NCBI RefSeq assembly: GCF_001676725.1
Contig: NZ_CP016172.1
Location: forward strand, 1,674,001-1,738,000
Direction of reading: 5' to 3'
Length of the DNA: 64,000 nt
DNA from: Bordetella flabilis
GTDB taxonomy: Bacteria; Pseudomonadota; Gammaproteobacteria; Burkholderiales; Burkholderiaceae_B
Positions 31,382 to 40,281 of this stretch are shown here, piece after piece (within the stretch, counting starts at the first letter, position 1; each line of letters starts with the position of its first letter). Under the pieces are notes generated by a model. It had not been told where the DNA came from, did no database searches, and saw only the letters and a program-made list of their open reading frames with translations. The translations under genes and the position numbers were made by a program.

Positions 31382-31811
31382 CCAGGAACGCTACAAACGC
31401 CGGGACGCCCAGCGCAACCCAGATGCGAAAGGCGCGCCAGTACGGCGGTGGCAAAGGTTGGTTCGTCCGAACGGCCTCCTGGGCGAGGTCGCGCAATTTC
31501 ATCTGCAGCCACACAACCGGAAGCCAGCAGGCGATGGCCACCGCATAAAGGATGAGGGATAGGCGTACCCATGCCGTTTCCATCGGCATGCCGTAGCGCC
31601 ACACCAGCCATACGCCGGTCACGGGCTGGATCACGGCGGTCGTCGCGGTGAACAGGAAGTCCGCCAGCACGACGTAGCGCGCCACGGCCGCGACTACGCG
31701 GGTGTCGCGCGACATGGTGGCGGCCAGCAGGTAGAAGGCACTGCCGATGCCCGTTCCGAAGAGCAGCGTCGAGGACAGGATATGAATCCATTTGACGATC
31801 AGGATGTCCAC
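31347..31811 (-). CDS. DUF2269 family membrane protein
   Basis: 154 residues with four membrane helices. The opening LIVKWIHILSSTLLFGTGIGSAFYL and the later QPVTGVWLVWRYGMP are diagnostic for DUF2269, an uncharacterised family with conserved His in helix 1 that recalls haem-binding membrane proteins. No ATG is available; GTG at 31811 follows GGAAGA by about 6 bases. It overlaps the end of the SDR-DoxX gene by 13 bases and is therefore probably translated from the same mRNA. Confidence 0.8.
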   Translation of the reverse strand: MDILIVKWIHILSSTLLFGTGIGSAFYLLAATMSRDTRVVAAVARYVVLADFLFTATTAVIQPVTGVWLVWRYGMPMETAWVRLSLILYAVAIACWLPVVWLQMKLRDLAQEAVRTNQPLPPPYWRAFRIWVALGVPAFVAFLAIFYLMVAKPT

Positions 31812-33097
31812 TTCCGGTCTTCCAGTTCGTATAGCAGCCAAAGCATTGCAAGGAAGGGCAGGTTTTTCACCATCGGGCCGTAGGGATGCAGCCAGAACTC
31901 CGGCAGGCGCAGCGAGATGATGATGGTGTACCCGATCACCAGCGCGGCCTGCGCGAGCCATAGCCAGCGGCGCCGGCGCGGCAGTACGACACATATGCCG
32001 AGCAGAAGGTCGAGGCCGGCCGCGCCATACAACGCGGGTGCCAGCGCGGCGTCGGGGACGCCGGCGCGCCGCAGCAGTTCGTAGCTGTCCGCCACCGGAT
32101 AGCCGAACGCCGACACGAAGGCGGTGACGATCCACACCAGCGCGATGCTCCACCGCAGCACCGGCAGAAGCCATGCGAGACGCGCCTGCGCGGCAAGCGC
32201 GGACGCATACGCCGGCTCCACGAACGCATCGGCGGGCCGCGGGGCGCGGCCCAGCAAGCGCTGCAGCCGGCCGGAATCGGCGGTGTTGCCCCGCATGAGC
32301 ATGGCCAGGGTGTCGGTGTTCAGGAGGGTCCCGGGGACCACGTCGCCCATGCGCGCCGCTACTTGGACCAGGGGCAGGGGCATGCGGACGAAGCGCGCGC
32401 GACGCGGCAGGTGCAGGGTTGCGCGCAGCGCCTCGTAATACGCGCGCAAGGACAGCGGCCGCGGCCCGACGGCCGCGACCACGGGCGGCATATCGTGGGC
32501 CGGCATCGCGAGGAGGGCCAGTACGGCTTGCACCAGGTCGTCGATAAGCACAGGCTGGATCAGGCTGTCGTCCATCCCCGCAAGCGGGATCAGGGGCAGG
32601 CTGGCGGTGGCCATGAAGAATCGCGCGCTCGCCCCTTCCGGGCCGAACACCAGTGATGGTTGCACGATCGAGTACGGGATGCCGAGGGCACGCAGCGCAT
32701 CGTCGGCGATCTTCTTGCTGAGGTGATAGGCGGATGCCGCGCCGGCGTCCGCGCCCAACGCCGATATCTGGACGATGCGGGACACGCCGGCGATGCGCGC
32801 GGCTTCGAATAGCGCGCAAGGCGCTTGTCCATGCACGCGTTCCAAGGTTTGCGAACCGTGCGAACGCAGAATGCCGGCCGCGTTGATGACGGCATCGCAA
32901 TCGCGCACGGCTTCGGCCCATTGCGTCGCGCTGAGAGCCTGTGCGTAGTCCATACGCAGCCATGCCAGCGCGCCCGATGCCTGGACGCCCGAAGGCGGGG
33001 TCCGGCTGACACAGCGCAGCGTGTGGCCTTGCGCCATCAGGGCCGCGACCAGCCTGCGGCCGATGAATCCAGTGGCGCCGGTGAGCAGGATCTTCAT
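31799..33097 (-). CDS. NAD(P)-dependent SDR-like protein with C-terminal DoxX-like membrane domain
   Basis: 432 residues. The N-terminal 290 residues are an atypical short-chain dehydrogenase/NmrA-like domain: GATGFIGRRL (7-16) binds the cofactor, and INAAGILRSHG and YSIVQPSLVFGPEG are typical of the NDUFA9/complex I assembly-like branch. Residues about 305-425 hold four membrane helices of the DoxX-like type (VLRWSIALVWIVTAFVSAFG, AAGLDLLLGICVVLP). Fusion of these two domains is recurrent in proteobacteria, but its reaction is unknown. The start at 33097 is at the conserved MKILLTG. The DUF2269 gene overlaps its end. Confidence 0.85.
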   Translation of the reverse strand: MKILLTGATGFIGRRLVAALMAQGHTLRCVSRTPPSGVQASGALAWLRMDYAQALSATQWAEAVRDCDAVINAAGILRSHGSQTLERVHGQAPCALFEAARIAGVSRIVQISALGADAGAASAYHLSKKIADDALRALGIPYSIVQPSLVFGPEGASARFFMATASLPLIPLAGMDDSLIQPVLIDDLVQAVLALLAMPAHDMPPVVAAVGPRPLSLRAYYEALRATLHLPRRARFVRMPLPLVQVAARMGDVVPGTLLNTDTLAMLMRGNTADSGRLQRLLGRAPRPADAFVEPAYASALAAQARLAWLLPVLRWSIALVWIVTAFVSAFGYPVADSYELLRRAGVPDAALAPALYGAAGLDLLLGICVVLPRRRRWLWLAQAALVIGYTIIISLRLPEFWLHPYGPMVKNLPFLAMLWLLYELEDRKWTS

Positions 33098-33284
33098 CGA
33101 TGTTCGCGTGTCATGTCCTCGGAAGACCGGCGCGGCTCAGCAGCCCCCGTGCCCATGGGCCGCGGCGGGCGGGTCGGGTACGACGCTTGCCGATGCGGCC
33201 CCACGGCGATACGCCGCAAGCACCCCATTCCGCGGATCACGCGCGACGTTCGAGCGAGCGCGAATCCGCGGCAATTGATCGACC

Positions 33285-34112
33285 ATGCCAACAAGAAGAC
33301 GCAGTGATCTGGATGCTTCGGCCCTGCAAGGCCTGCGCAAGACCTATCGCGAAGGCCGGCTCATCCTGTTTGCCGGCGCCGGCGTTTCAGCCGGCCTCGG
33401 GTTGCCCACAGCTCCCCAGCTTGCTACCGAAATGGCGCGCCAGTTGAACGAGGACGTCGATACATTCTCGGGCTACGGTGATGTGCGGGCGCTGGCGGAG
33501 TACTATCGCCTGCGCTGCGGCATCGGGCCGCTACGGGAATGGATGATCAAGGAATGGCATCGGCCGGATATCGATATCCAGCAATCCGAGATCCATCGGC
33601 TCATCGTGGAGGGGTGCTTCCAGAGCATCTACACAACGAATTTCGACCGATGGCTCGAGTTGGCGCACGAGGTCTATGGCAAGCCCTACGCCAAGATATC
33701 CAGCGTGAAGGATCTGGCGGCGGCCCGGAACGGGGTGCGGCAGATCATCAAGTTCCATGGCGACCTGAAGGACGGGGACACGATGGTCCTGGACGAGACC
33801 AGCTATTTCGAACGCTTGAGTTTCGAATCGCCGCTGGATTTGAAACTACGCGCGGACTTGCTGGTCAATCCCGTATTGTTCGTGGGCTACAGCATTTCGG
33901 ATATCAATATCCGCCTGCTGTTCTGGAAACTGTCGAAGCTGTGGCAAGGACACAAGTTCGCGGCGCAACGTCCCCCGTCGTACTTGTTCTGGCATCAGGA
34001 CAACCCCGTAGCGAATGCGGTGCTGGACCAATGGGGCATCAAGGTGGTGGCGTCCCGGGACCCGGATCCGGGACGAGCGCTGCTGGATTTCATGCGTGAA
34101 TTGGTGCGCTAG
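33285..34112 (+). CDS. SIR2-like domain protein
   Basis: 275 residues consisting of one SIR2-fold domain. NAD-site motifs are FAGAGVSAGLGLP (29-41), TTNFD (117-121) and the catalytic His in KFHGD (156-160); VGYSISDINIRLLFWKL closes the domain. This arrangement belongs to the SIR2_2 group, in which members of antiphage systems such as Thoeris, DSR and others cleave NAD+. No zinc-finger Cys of true sirtuin deacetylases is present. No second domain or sensor is fused, and the adjacent genes are not known defence genes, so a defence role is only a possibility. The start at 33285 lacks a good ribosome site, but any later ATG would remove the nucleotide site. Confidence 0.82.
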   Translation: MPTRRRSDLDASALQGLRKTYREGRLILFAGAGVSAGLGLPTAPQLATEMARQLNEDVDTFSGYGDVRALAEYYRLRCGIGPLREWMIKEWHRPDIDIQQSEIHRLIVEGCFQSIYTTNFDRWLELAHEVYGKPYAKISSVKDLAAARNGVRQIIKFHGDLKDGDTMVLDETSYFERLSFESPLDLKLRADLLVNPVLFVGYSISDINIRLLFWKLSKLWQGHKFAAQRPPSYLFWHQDNPVANAVLDQWGIKVVASRDPDPGRALLDFMRELVR

Positions 34113-34144
34113 TATGCGACGGCGCGACCCGCATCGGAGAATAT

Positions 34145-34534
34145 ATGGCAAAGATAATGGTGGTGGACGACGAGGCCGTCCTTGCGAAAGTCGTCCGCGA
34201 GGCGTTGCTCGAGGCGGGCCATACCGTCTATGTCGAGAATGATGGCTTGACCGCACTGACCCGCATGCTGGAGATCGAGCCGGACCTGGTGGTGTCGGAC
34301 ATCATGATGCCCGGCATGGGCGGCGGTTCCCTCCTGACCGCCATGCGCGATAACGCCTGCCTTGGAGAAGTGCCGCTCATCGTCATGAGCGCCTTGCCGG
34401 AAGGCGATGTCATGCGCGCCTGCAGCGGCTACGCCGCCTTTGTGGCCAAGCCTTTTGACCTGTCCGAGATGGTCTCGGCGGTGGAACGCGTCCTGGGGCA
34501 AGGACGGACGCCTTGGACCCCAGGCGGGAACTAG
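34145..34534 (+). CDS. single-domain response regulator
   Basis: 129 residues, a stand-alone receiver domain. The acidic pocket is Asp8/Asp9 (VVDDE), the phospho-acceptor is Asp52 in DLVVSDIMMPGMGG, the switch Ser is Ser82 (VMSALPEG) and the conserved Lys is Lys102 (AKPFDL). There is no output domain, as in CheY-like signalling relays. No histidine kinase lies in the window. GGAGA precedes the ATG by 5 bases. It starts 33 bases after the SIR2 gene and may share its transcript. Confidence 0.9.
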   Translation: MAKIMVVDDEAVLAKVVREALLEAGHTVYVENDGLTALTRMLEIEPDLVVSDIMMPGMGGGSLLTAMRDNACLGEVPLIVMSALPEGDVMRACSGYAAFVAKPFDLSEMVSAVERVLGQGRTPWTPGGN

Positions 34535-34767
34535 CCGCCCACGGACCGGTTCTGCGCGGCGCCCAGGACATCGTCGACGCGCATCTCGAAGGCATCGCGC
34601 ACGGCCCCCGCCCAGTCCGGATACTGCCGGTCCGCCCAGGCCAGTACGTCCACCTTCATCTGGGCGATGAAGGTCTCCGGATCCTGCTTCTCCTGCGCGA
34701 TGACGCGCACCAGTTCGGACAGCATGCGCGCATCGGCGACCAACACCGCGAATTGCGGGTCGTCCAT
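34531..34767 (-). CDS. small hypothetical protein, 78 residues
   Basis: Unrecognised acidic protein, mostly helical (ARMLSELVRVIAQEKQDP, ETFIAQMKVDVLAWADR, DWAGAVRDAFEMRVDDVLG). A strong ribosome site, GGAGG, lies 7 bases upstream. Its ATG overlaps the stop of galE by one base (TGATG), the classic arrangement for translational coupling, which is the main reason to accept it. Its end overlaps the end of the response regulator on the other strand by four bases. Confidence 0.7.
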   Translation of the reverse strand: MDDPQFAVLVADARMLSELVRVIAQEKQDPETFIAQMKVDVLAWADRQYPDWAGAVRDAFEMRVDDVLGAAQNRSVGG

Positions 34768-35873
34768 CACGACACCTCCGCAGGTTCGCGCCGGCGCTGG
34801 GCAGGCGCCTGCCGGCCGCCTGCATCGATGCGGTCGTCGGCATAGCCGTCCGGATTGGATTGTTGCCAGTGCCAGCCGTGCGCGCACATGTCCGCAAGGC
34901 CGTACCGCGCGCGCCAGCCCAGCTCGCGTTCGGCGAGCGTGGCGTCCGCCCACATCGCATCCACGTCGCCGGCGCGGCGCGGCGCGACGGTATAGGGAAT
35001 ACGCAGGCCTGTCGCCTGCTCGAAGCATTCGATCAACTGCAGCACGCTGGTGCCCTTGCCGGTGCCCAGGTTGACCGCGAGCATGCCCGGCGGCAGCCGC
35101 AGCGCACGATCCACCGCACGCACGTGGCCGCGCGCGAGATCCACGACATGCAGGTAGTCCCGCACGCCGGTGCCGTCGACGGTCGGGTAGTCGTTCCCGA
35201 AGACGGTCAGGCGCGGGCGCGTTCCGACGGCGACCTGGGTCATGTAGGGAAAGAGATTGTCCGGCTCCGCATTGGGACATTCGCCGATCAGTCCGCTGGG
35301 GTGCGCGCCGATTGGATTGAAGTAACGCAAGGCCACCGCGCCGAAGCGCGGGTCGGCGGCGCACAGGTCGGCGATGATGCCTTCGATGGTCAGCTTGCTG
35401 CGGCCATACGGGCTGGTGGCGTCGAGGCGATGCGCTTCCGTGATCGGCAGCGCGCACGGCTCGCCGTATACCGTGGCCGACGAGCTGAATACCAGCCGGT
35501 TCACGTTAAAGCCGCGCATGGCGCGCAGCAGGTTCATCGTCCCGCCCACGTTGACGTCGTAGTACTTGAGCGGATCGCGCACCGATTCACCGACCGCCTT
35601 GCACCCCGCCATATGCACGACGCAGCGGATCGGTGTGCCACGGTCGCGCAGCGAAGCGAACAGGGCGCTGACGACCGCCGGCGAACGGATATCGCCCGCG
35701 ACATGCTCGACCGCACGCCCGACGATGCGGGCCACGCGGCGCAAGGCCTGCGGGCGGCTGTTGCTGAAGTCGTCCAGGACGATGGGCTGGTAGCCGGCCT
35801 GCACCAGTTCCACCAGCACATGCGTACCGATGAATCCGGCGCCGCCGGTGACGAGAATGGCATCGTTGCTCAT
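34767..35873 (-). CDS. galE: UDP-glucose 4-epimerase
   Basis: 368 residues of extended SDR fold. The NAD site is VTGGAGFIG (8-16), the active-site Ser lies in SSSATVYG (around 130-137) and the catalytic pair in SPYGRSK is Tyr156/Lys160. The substrate-site blocks ALRYFNPIGAHPSG and GTGVRDYLHVVDLA are those of GalE. It interconverts UDP-glucose and UDP-galactose in the cytoplasm, and so supplies the substrate for the UDP-galactopyranose mutase 4 kb away. The tail is about 30 residues longer than E. coli GalE, with a Gln/Arg-rich end. Start 35873 begins at the conserved strand; an 84-base extension to 35957 is not conserved. Confidence 0.94.
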   Translation of the reverse strand: MSNDAILVTGGAGFIGTHVLVELVQAGYQPIVLDDFSNSRPQALRRVARIVGRAVEHVAGDIRSPAVVSALFASLRDRGTPIRCVVHMAGCKAVGESVRDPLKYYDVNVGGTMNLLRAMRGFNVNRLVFSSSATVYGEPCALPITEAHRLDATSPYGRSKLTIEGIIADLCAADPRFGAVALRYFNPIGAHPSGLIGECPNAEPDNLFPYMTQVAVGTRPRLTVFGNDYPTVDGTGVRDYLHVVDLARGHVRAVDRALRLPPGMLAVNLGTGKGTSVLQLIECFEQATGLRIPYTVAPRRAGDVDAMWADATLAERELGWRARYGLADMCAHGWHWQQSNPDGYADDRIDAGGRQAPAQRRREPAEVS

Positions 35874-36016
35874 GTATGGCTCTCTTGGACCGCCGCGGCG
35901 GTGCTCGGGACAAGGACGGCCGGGCAGGGGTGCTGCTCCGGGGTTCCCATGGGGCAAGCGTCGTGCCGGGGCAGCCGCGAATCACCGATAATGGCGTGCG
36001 CCTTCGGAGAAAACCC

Positions 36017-36640
36017 ATGTACGTGCCACCCGCATTTCGTGAAGAAGACCTGTCCGTCATCCACCAGACGATGCGGGATGCGCCGCTCGCGCACCTCGTC
36101 ACGGCAGGGCCCGCCGGCGTCGTGGCCACACCGCTGCCCATGCTGCTGGTCGCGGAGGAAGGCGAGCATGGGGTCCTGTATGGCCACGTTTCGCGCGGCA
36201 ATCCTCATTGGCGCGCCGAGGTGGCGGGCGACGCGATGGCGATCTTCATGGGACCCGACGCCTACGTGTCTCCCTCCTGGTATCCAAGCAAGCAGCGCGA
36301 CGGCAAAGTGGTACCGACCTGGAACTACGTGGCCGTGCACGCCTATGGACCGGTGGAATTCTTCGACGATGCGGCGCGGCTGCTCACGGTGGTGTCTGCG
36401 CTGACCGAGCGCCACGAGTCCGGGCGGGACGCGCCCTGGGCGGTGTCGGACGCGCCACAGGACTACGTGGCGGCCCAGTTGCGCGGCATCATCGGGGTGC
36501 GGTTGCCGATCGCGCGCATCGAAGCCAAGCGGAAGATGAGCCAGAATCGCAACGCCGAAGACCGCGCCGGCGTTGCGGCCGGCCTTGCGCAGAGCCACCG
36601 CGACGGCGACCGGAAGGCGGCCGCGCTGATTCCGAAGTAG
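36017..36640 (+). CDS. PaiB-like FMN-binding negative transcriptional regulator
   Basis: 207 residues. MYVPPAFREED at the start, HVSRGNPHWR, FMGPDAYVSPSWYPSK and VPTWNYVAVHAYGP are the hallmark blocks of the PaiB/protease-synthase-and-sporulation family, which has a split-barrel FMN-binding fold. In Bacillus PaiB represses sporulation and protease genes; in proteobacteria the role is unclear and may be an FMN-dependent oxidoreductase. GGAGA lies 6 bases before the ATG at 36017, and a longer frame to 35876 has no support. It is divergent from galE. Confidence 0.9.
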   Translation: MYVPPAFREEDLSVIHQTMRDAPLAHLVTAGPAGVVATPLPMLLVAEEGEHGVLYGHVSRGNPHWRAEVAGDAMAIFMGPDAYVSPSWYPSKQRDGKVVPTWNYVAVHAYGPVEFFDDAARLLTVVSALTERHESGRDAPWAVSDAPQDYVAAQLRGIIGVRLPIARIEAKRKMSQNRNAEDRAGVAAGLAQSHRDGDRKAAALIPK

Positions 36641-36748
36641 GCCATTCGGCCCGGGACCGGACGCGCGGGGCGGGGCAGCAATCGCCGTCTCACGTGTGGT
36701 GGGTTACCTTGGCCTGCGCCTCCGGGCCGTGAGCAGGCCCCGGCCGGA

Positions 36749-39562
36749 TCATCTTTGCCCACTGGGTGGCGGCCCGCCGCGAGCGGGCGGCGCAGGGGAA
36801 GCCTCCGTGCCGGCCGCGGCCAGGGTAGAGACGCCCTGCGCGGCCAGCGGAGAGGGGTCGGCCGGCAGCAGCAGGCTGGCGCGGGGGTTCGCGATCTCGA
36901 TGCCAAGTTCACGGAAACGCGCCAGGATGCGCCGATTGATTTCGCGCTGTACGCCCCAGCGGCCCTTGTCGACGCAGCGTATTTGCCCGGCCAGGGTCAC
37001 CATGGCTCCGTCGACAGAGTCCACCCCCCATACTTCGAGGTCGTTCAGGATGAGGTCCTTGAAGGCAGGATCGCTGCGCAGCGATGCACCGATGTTCTTC
37101 AGTTCGGCTATCGCCATCTCGATGTCGGTGTCGTAGTTGACGCTGATGCGCACGGCCGCGTTGCCGATGCCGCGGTTGCTATTGCTGACGGTCGATACGG
37201 AACTGAAGGGCACGATATACAGGGCGCCATCGCCGCCGCGCAGTCGCACGGTGCGTATCGACAGGTACTCCACGCTGCCCGAGACGCCCGCGACAGTCAC
37301 CCAGTCGCCCACGCGCATGGCGTTTTCCATGAGCAGGAAGATCCCGGTGATGAAGTCCTGCACCAGCTTCTGCGAGCCGAAGCCCAGGGCGACGCCGATG
37401 ATGCTCGCGCCAGCCAGCAGCGGGGTGGTGTTGATGCCGATCTGGTTCAGCGCCGTGAGGCCGACGACCAGCGCCACCACGATGAACAGCGCGGCGCGCA
37501 GCATGGGCAGCAGGGTGCGCAGGCGCGCCGCCCGCAGCATGTCGCCCTGGCTTACCCAGCGGGCCAGACGTCGTTCAACCGAATATTGCGCCGCCTCCCA
37601 GATGATGATCGCCACGATGATCGCCACTACGATAGTCATGGCGGCGGAAGCCAGGCTGCGGCCCAGGGTGCCGCTGGCGAACCAGCTCAGGGCGTCGATG
37701 CCCCAAGCCTCGAACAGGGCCACGATCGCGCACACGGTCAGGATTACCGACACGAGCCCACGGGTCCAGGCGTAATAGCGTTCGGACAGGCGTGCGGACG
37801 GGGCCGGCGCCGCGTCGCCGCCGGCCCCGTCGTCAGCATTGCCGGAAGGAAAAAGCCGGCCCACACCGCCCAGGATCAGGATGGCGAGCAGCCGCGCGAC
37901 GACGATGACCGCTACGGACACCACGACGAAATGGATCAGCTTGGGGAAGCCATTCTCGACTCCCATCGCCCAGACCACCCACACGCCCATCACGATGACG
38001 ATCGCGATGGCGGCCCAGGCCTCGGCGAGCCAGTTGCGGGCCATGGGCAACGGGCCACTGGCTTCGGGCGCGGCGCGCAATGCCTGCCGCACCGGCCGCC
38101 GGAGTTTCAGTATCAGGATGACCGCGCATATGTGCACGAGCAGGGATACGGTCTTGACGAAGGCCATGCGCAGTGGCGCGCCGGTGCCCAGCAGTGCGGC
38201 GGTATCGGCGACCGCCATCCCGAACAGGGCCAGCACGGCGATCCACCTGATCCAGGTCACCAGCACCGTCGCGGTTTCGGGTGCGATCTGCAACAGGCGG
38301 AGTCCGCGGCCGGCGGGCGAAACGAGCAGCCGCACGATGGCCATGGTGACCCGGGCGGCGACGTAGGCTTCGATGAAGCCGCCGACCGTGCCGGTGATGC
38401 GGACGTCGCCGCCGGCCACCGCGCGGAGCGCCAGGTTGGCCGAGAAGAAAAACAGCGCGATGGGCAGGACCTCCAGGACCAGCGCCGCCAGGGCATACGG
38501 CAGGTGCCGCAAGGTGCGCCAGTGATGGCGCGAACTGGCTTGCTGCCGCCGCTCGCGCTCGGCATCCCGCCGGGGCGCTTCGGCGGTGGGCTCGTCCGCC
38601 GCTACGGTGCTGGCCGCTCCGGCCGCATTCTCGCGCCCCACCGGCACGGCTTCGACGCGGTCCACGCCGTCGCGGTGCGTTTGCACCAGGGCGACGCCGT
38701 CGACGCCCGGCCGCACGCCCGCCTGGGCCGCGTCGGCAGGTTGGTCGGCCAAGGGCGGCGTGGTGCCCACGGCGGCGGCGGTGTCGCCCCGGTTAATGGG
38801 CCGGGCCCTCCCATGAGAGTGGGCGCCCGCATCCGTGCTGGCCACCAGATCGGCATGCACGGCGAGGGCCACGCGTGGTTGTCTCAGGACACGCCGCAAC
38901 GCCCATTCCAGCACCAGCCCGGCCACGAATGCCAAGGCCAACGCCAGGGCCAGCTCGCCCGCCAGACGCTCGCCCGCCGCGTTGGCGATGCCTCCGGATT
39001 GTGCGAACAACGCGGGCAGGGTGAGCGCCGCGGCGCGCAGCTCCGCCATCTGTCTGGCGAAGTCGTCCAGCCAGCGGTCCACGCTGCCCAGGATGCGCGC
39101 CATCAGGCCGTCAGCTTCCAGGGGGACGATGGTGTCGGGCGGGGTTTCATGCGCGGCGGCGGGTGCCTCCGCGGCGGGGTTCGATGCCGCGGCCGTCCCC
39201 GCCGCGGTCGGCGTGCCGGCAGTCGGCCCTGGGTTGGTCCCCGCCGCGGCAGCCGGTGGTGCGACCGTACCGGGCGCGGCAGCCGCGATCGCCTTCAATG
39301 TGCGCAGTAGCTCCGCGCGGCGCGCATCGTCCTGAAGGATGTCGATGGTACGTTGTGCGTCGGCCGGCGTCACCGGTGCAGCGACCGGTGGCACCGCCGG
39401 AGGTGGTCGCACCGAGGCCGCTGGCGGCGCCGGGACGGCGGCCGGTACGGATGCGCCCGGCGGCACGCCCTGCGCGACGGCGGGACGAGCAACCTGGAAA
39501 ACCAGTAAAGCCAGCAAAGCGAAGCAGGCGGTGCCTGCGCGGAGAAATGGGCTGATGCGCAT
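36749..39562 (-). CDS. large MscS family mechanosensitive channel
   Basis: 937 residues. An N-terminal signal peptide (hydrophobic to about residue 30, AVAQG) precedes a long Pro/Ala-rich, low-complexity periplasmic region of about 120 residues. About ten membrane helices run from near 190 to 690. The MscS core is the pore helix and beta domain: LAGASIIGVALGFGSQKLVQDFITGIFLL, then VGDWVTVAGVSGSVEYLSIRTVRLR and the Asn-rich NSNRGIGNAAV. This architecture is that of MscK/YbiO/MscM-type channels, which release solutes during osmotic down-shock. The start at 39562 gives a good signal peptide. A shorter internal start is possible but would lose it. Confidence 0.9.
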   Translation of the reverse strand: MRISPFLRAGTACFALLALLVFQVARPAVAQGVPPGASVPAAVPAPPAASVRPPPAVPPVAAPVTPADAQRTIDILQDDARRAELLRTLKAIAAAAPGTVAPPAAAAGTNPGPTAGTPTAAGTAAASNPAAEAPAAAHETPPDTIVPLEADGLMARILGSVDRWLDDFARQMAELRAAALTLPALFAQSGGIANAAGERLAGELALALALAFVAGLVLEWALRRVLRQPRVALAVHADLVASTDAGAHSHGRARPINRGDTAAAVGTTPPLADQPADAAQAGVRPGVDGVALVQTHRDGVDRVEAVPVGRENAAGAASTVAADEPTAEAPRRDAERERRQQASSRHHWRTLRHLPYALAALVLEVLPIALFFFSANLALRAVAGGDVRITGTVGGFIEAYVAARVTMAIVRLLVSPAGRGLRLLQIAPETATVLVTWIRWIAVLALFGMAVADTAALLGTGAPLRMAFVKTVSLLVHICAVILILKLRRPVRQALRAAPEASGPLPMARNWLAEAWAAIAIVIVMGVWVVWAMGVENGFPKLIHFVVVSVAVIVVARLLAILILGGVGRLFPSGNADDGAGGDAAPAPSARLSERYYAWTRGLVSVILTVCAIVALFEAWGIDALSWFASGTLGRSLASAAMTIVVAIIVAIIIWEAAQYSVERRLARWVSQGDMLRAARLRTLLPMLRAALFIVVALVVGLTALNQIGINTTPLLAGASIIGVALGFGSQKLVQDFITGIFLLMENAMRVGDWVTVAGVSGSVEYLSIRTVRLRGGDGALYIVPFSSVSTVSNSNRGIGNAAVRISVNYDTDIEMAIAELKNIGASLRSDPAFKDLILNDLEVWGVDSVDGAMVTLAGQIRCVDKGRWGVQREINRRILARFRELGIEIANPRASLLLPADPSPLAAQGVSTLAAAGTEASPAPPARGGPPPSGQR

Positions 39563-39680
39563 GCGAGCGAGCCGGCGCCGGGGCGCCAGGGTTCAAAAGC
39601 GAACGCATGAGCAAGCGCTGTACCCATCTGCCGGGGGGGACGCAGTGCGCACGGACCCACCGCGATGGGGAGCGGTGTCG

Positions 39681-40115
39681 TCAGTGCTTGGTGTGCGGGT
39701 CGGGCGGCTCGACGAAGCGGCCCAGGTCCGCTCGCCGCGGCGGCGGCTGCAGCAAGGCGCCGGCCATTGCGACGGCCGCATCGGCCGGCGCTTGGGGCGC
39801 CAGGGCATGCTGCTCGCCCCATTGCCGCAATGCCGAGATGACGGGAATCAGGTCACGCCCCTTGTCCGTCAGGACGTACTCCTGGTAGACGCTGCCGTCG
39901 GACGCCGGTGCGACGCCCAATATGTCGCGGTCCACCAGCAGCCTCAGGCGCGCGGTCAGGATGTTGCGGGGAATTCCCAGGCTCTTCTGGATGGCGTTGA
40001 AGCGCTTCAGGCCGTCAAAGGCGTCGCGCAGAATCAGCAAGGTCCACCAGTCGCCGATGCTGTCGAGCGCCCGTGCGACAGGGCAGGGTGATGCATGCAG
40101 GCACTTCCTTTTCAT
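39681..40115 (-). CDS. HxlR family transcriptional regulator
   Basis: 144 residues. The start MKRKCLHASPCPVARALDSIGDWWTLLILRDA is the typical HxlR winged-helix opening, with the redox-type Cys5 and Cys11. RFNAIQKSLGIPRNILTARLRLL is the recognition helix. A longer than usual tail of about 35 residues is Pro/Arg-rich. HxlR proteins sense aldehydes or oxidants through the N-terminal Cys. A strong ribosome site, AAGGAGG, lies 7 bases before the ATG at 40115; the longer frame to 40280 is not used. Its target is not obvious; it stands between the channel and a sugar dehydrogenase. Confidence 0.9.
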   Translation of the reverse strand: MKRKCLHASPCPVARALDSIGDWWTLLILRDAFDGLKRFNAIQKSLGIPRNILTARLRLLVDRDILGVAPASDGSVYQEYVLTDKGRDLIPVISALRQWGEQHALAPQAPADAAVAMAGALLQPPPRRADLGRFVEPPDPHTKH

Positions 40116-40281
40116 CGACTTCCTCCTTCCCGAGATTGTCGTGGTTGCGGCCATGGCCGCGGCGGATGCGCGATGTTGCGCCGCGCGCGGCGGCGTACTG
40201 CATGGCAATGCGCCCGCGTGAGGCGCTTGCCGACCAACGATGCCACGTACCGCCTGTCGCCAGGCGATGCGCCGTTCCATG

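Noticed and set aside
31812-32963. Extension of the DUF2269 frame upstream
   Set aside because: The added sequence is an Arg/Ala-rich shadow of the SDR-DoxX gene in another frame; the family homology begins at the GTG at 31811.
36755-39310. Plus-strand open frame of about 850 codons
   Set aside because: Antisense to the MscS channel; its composition (Arg/Gly/His/Gln) is that of a shadow frame and it has no family motif.
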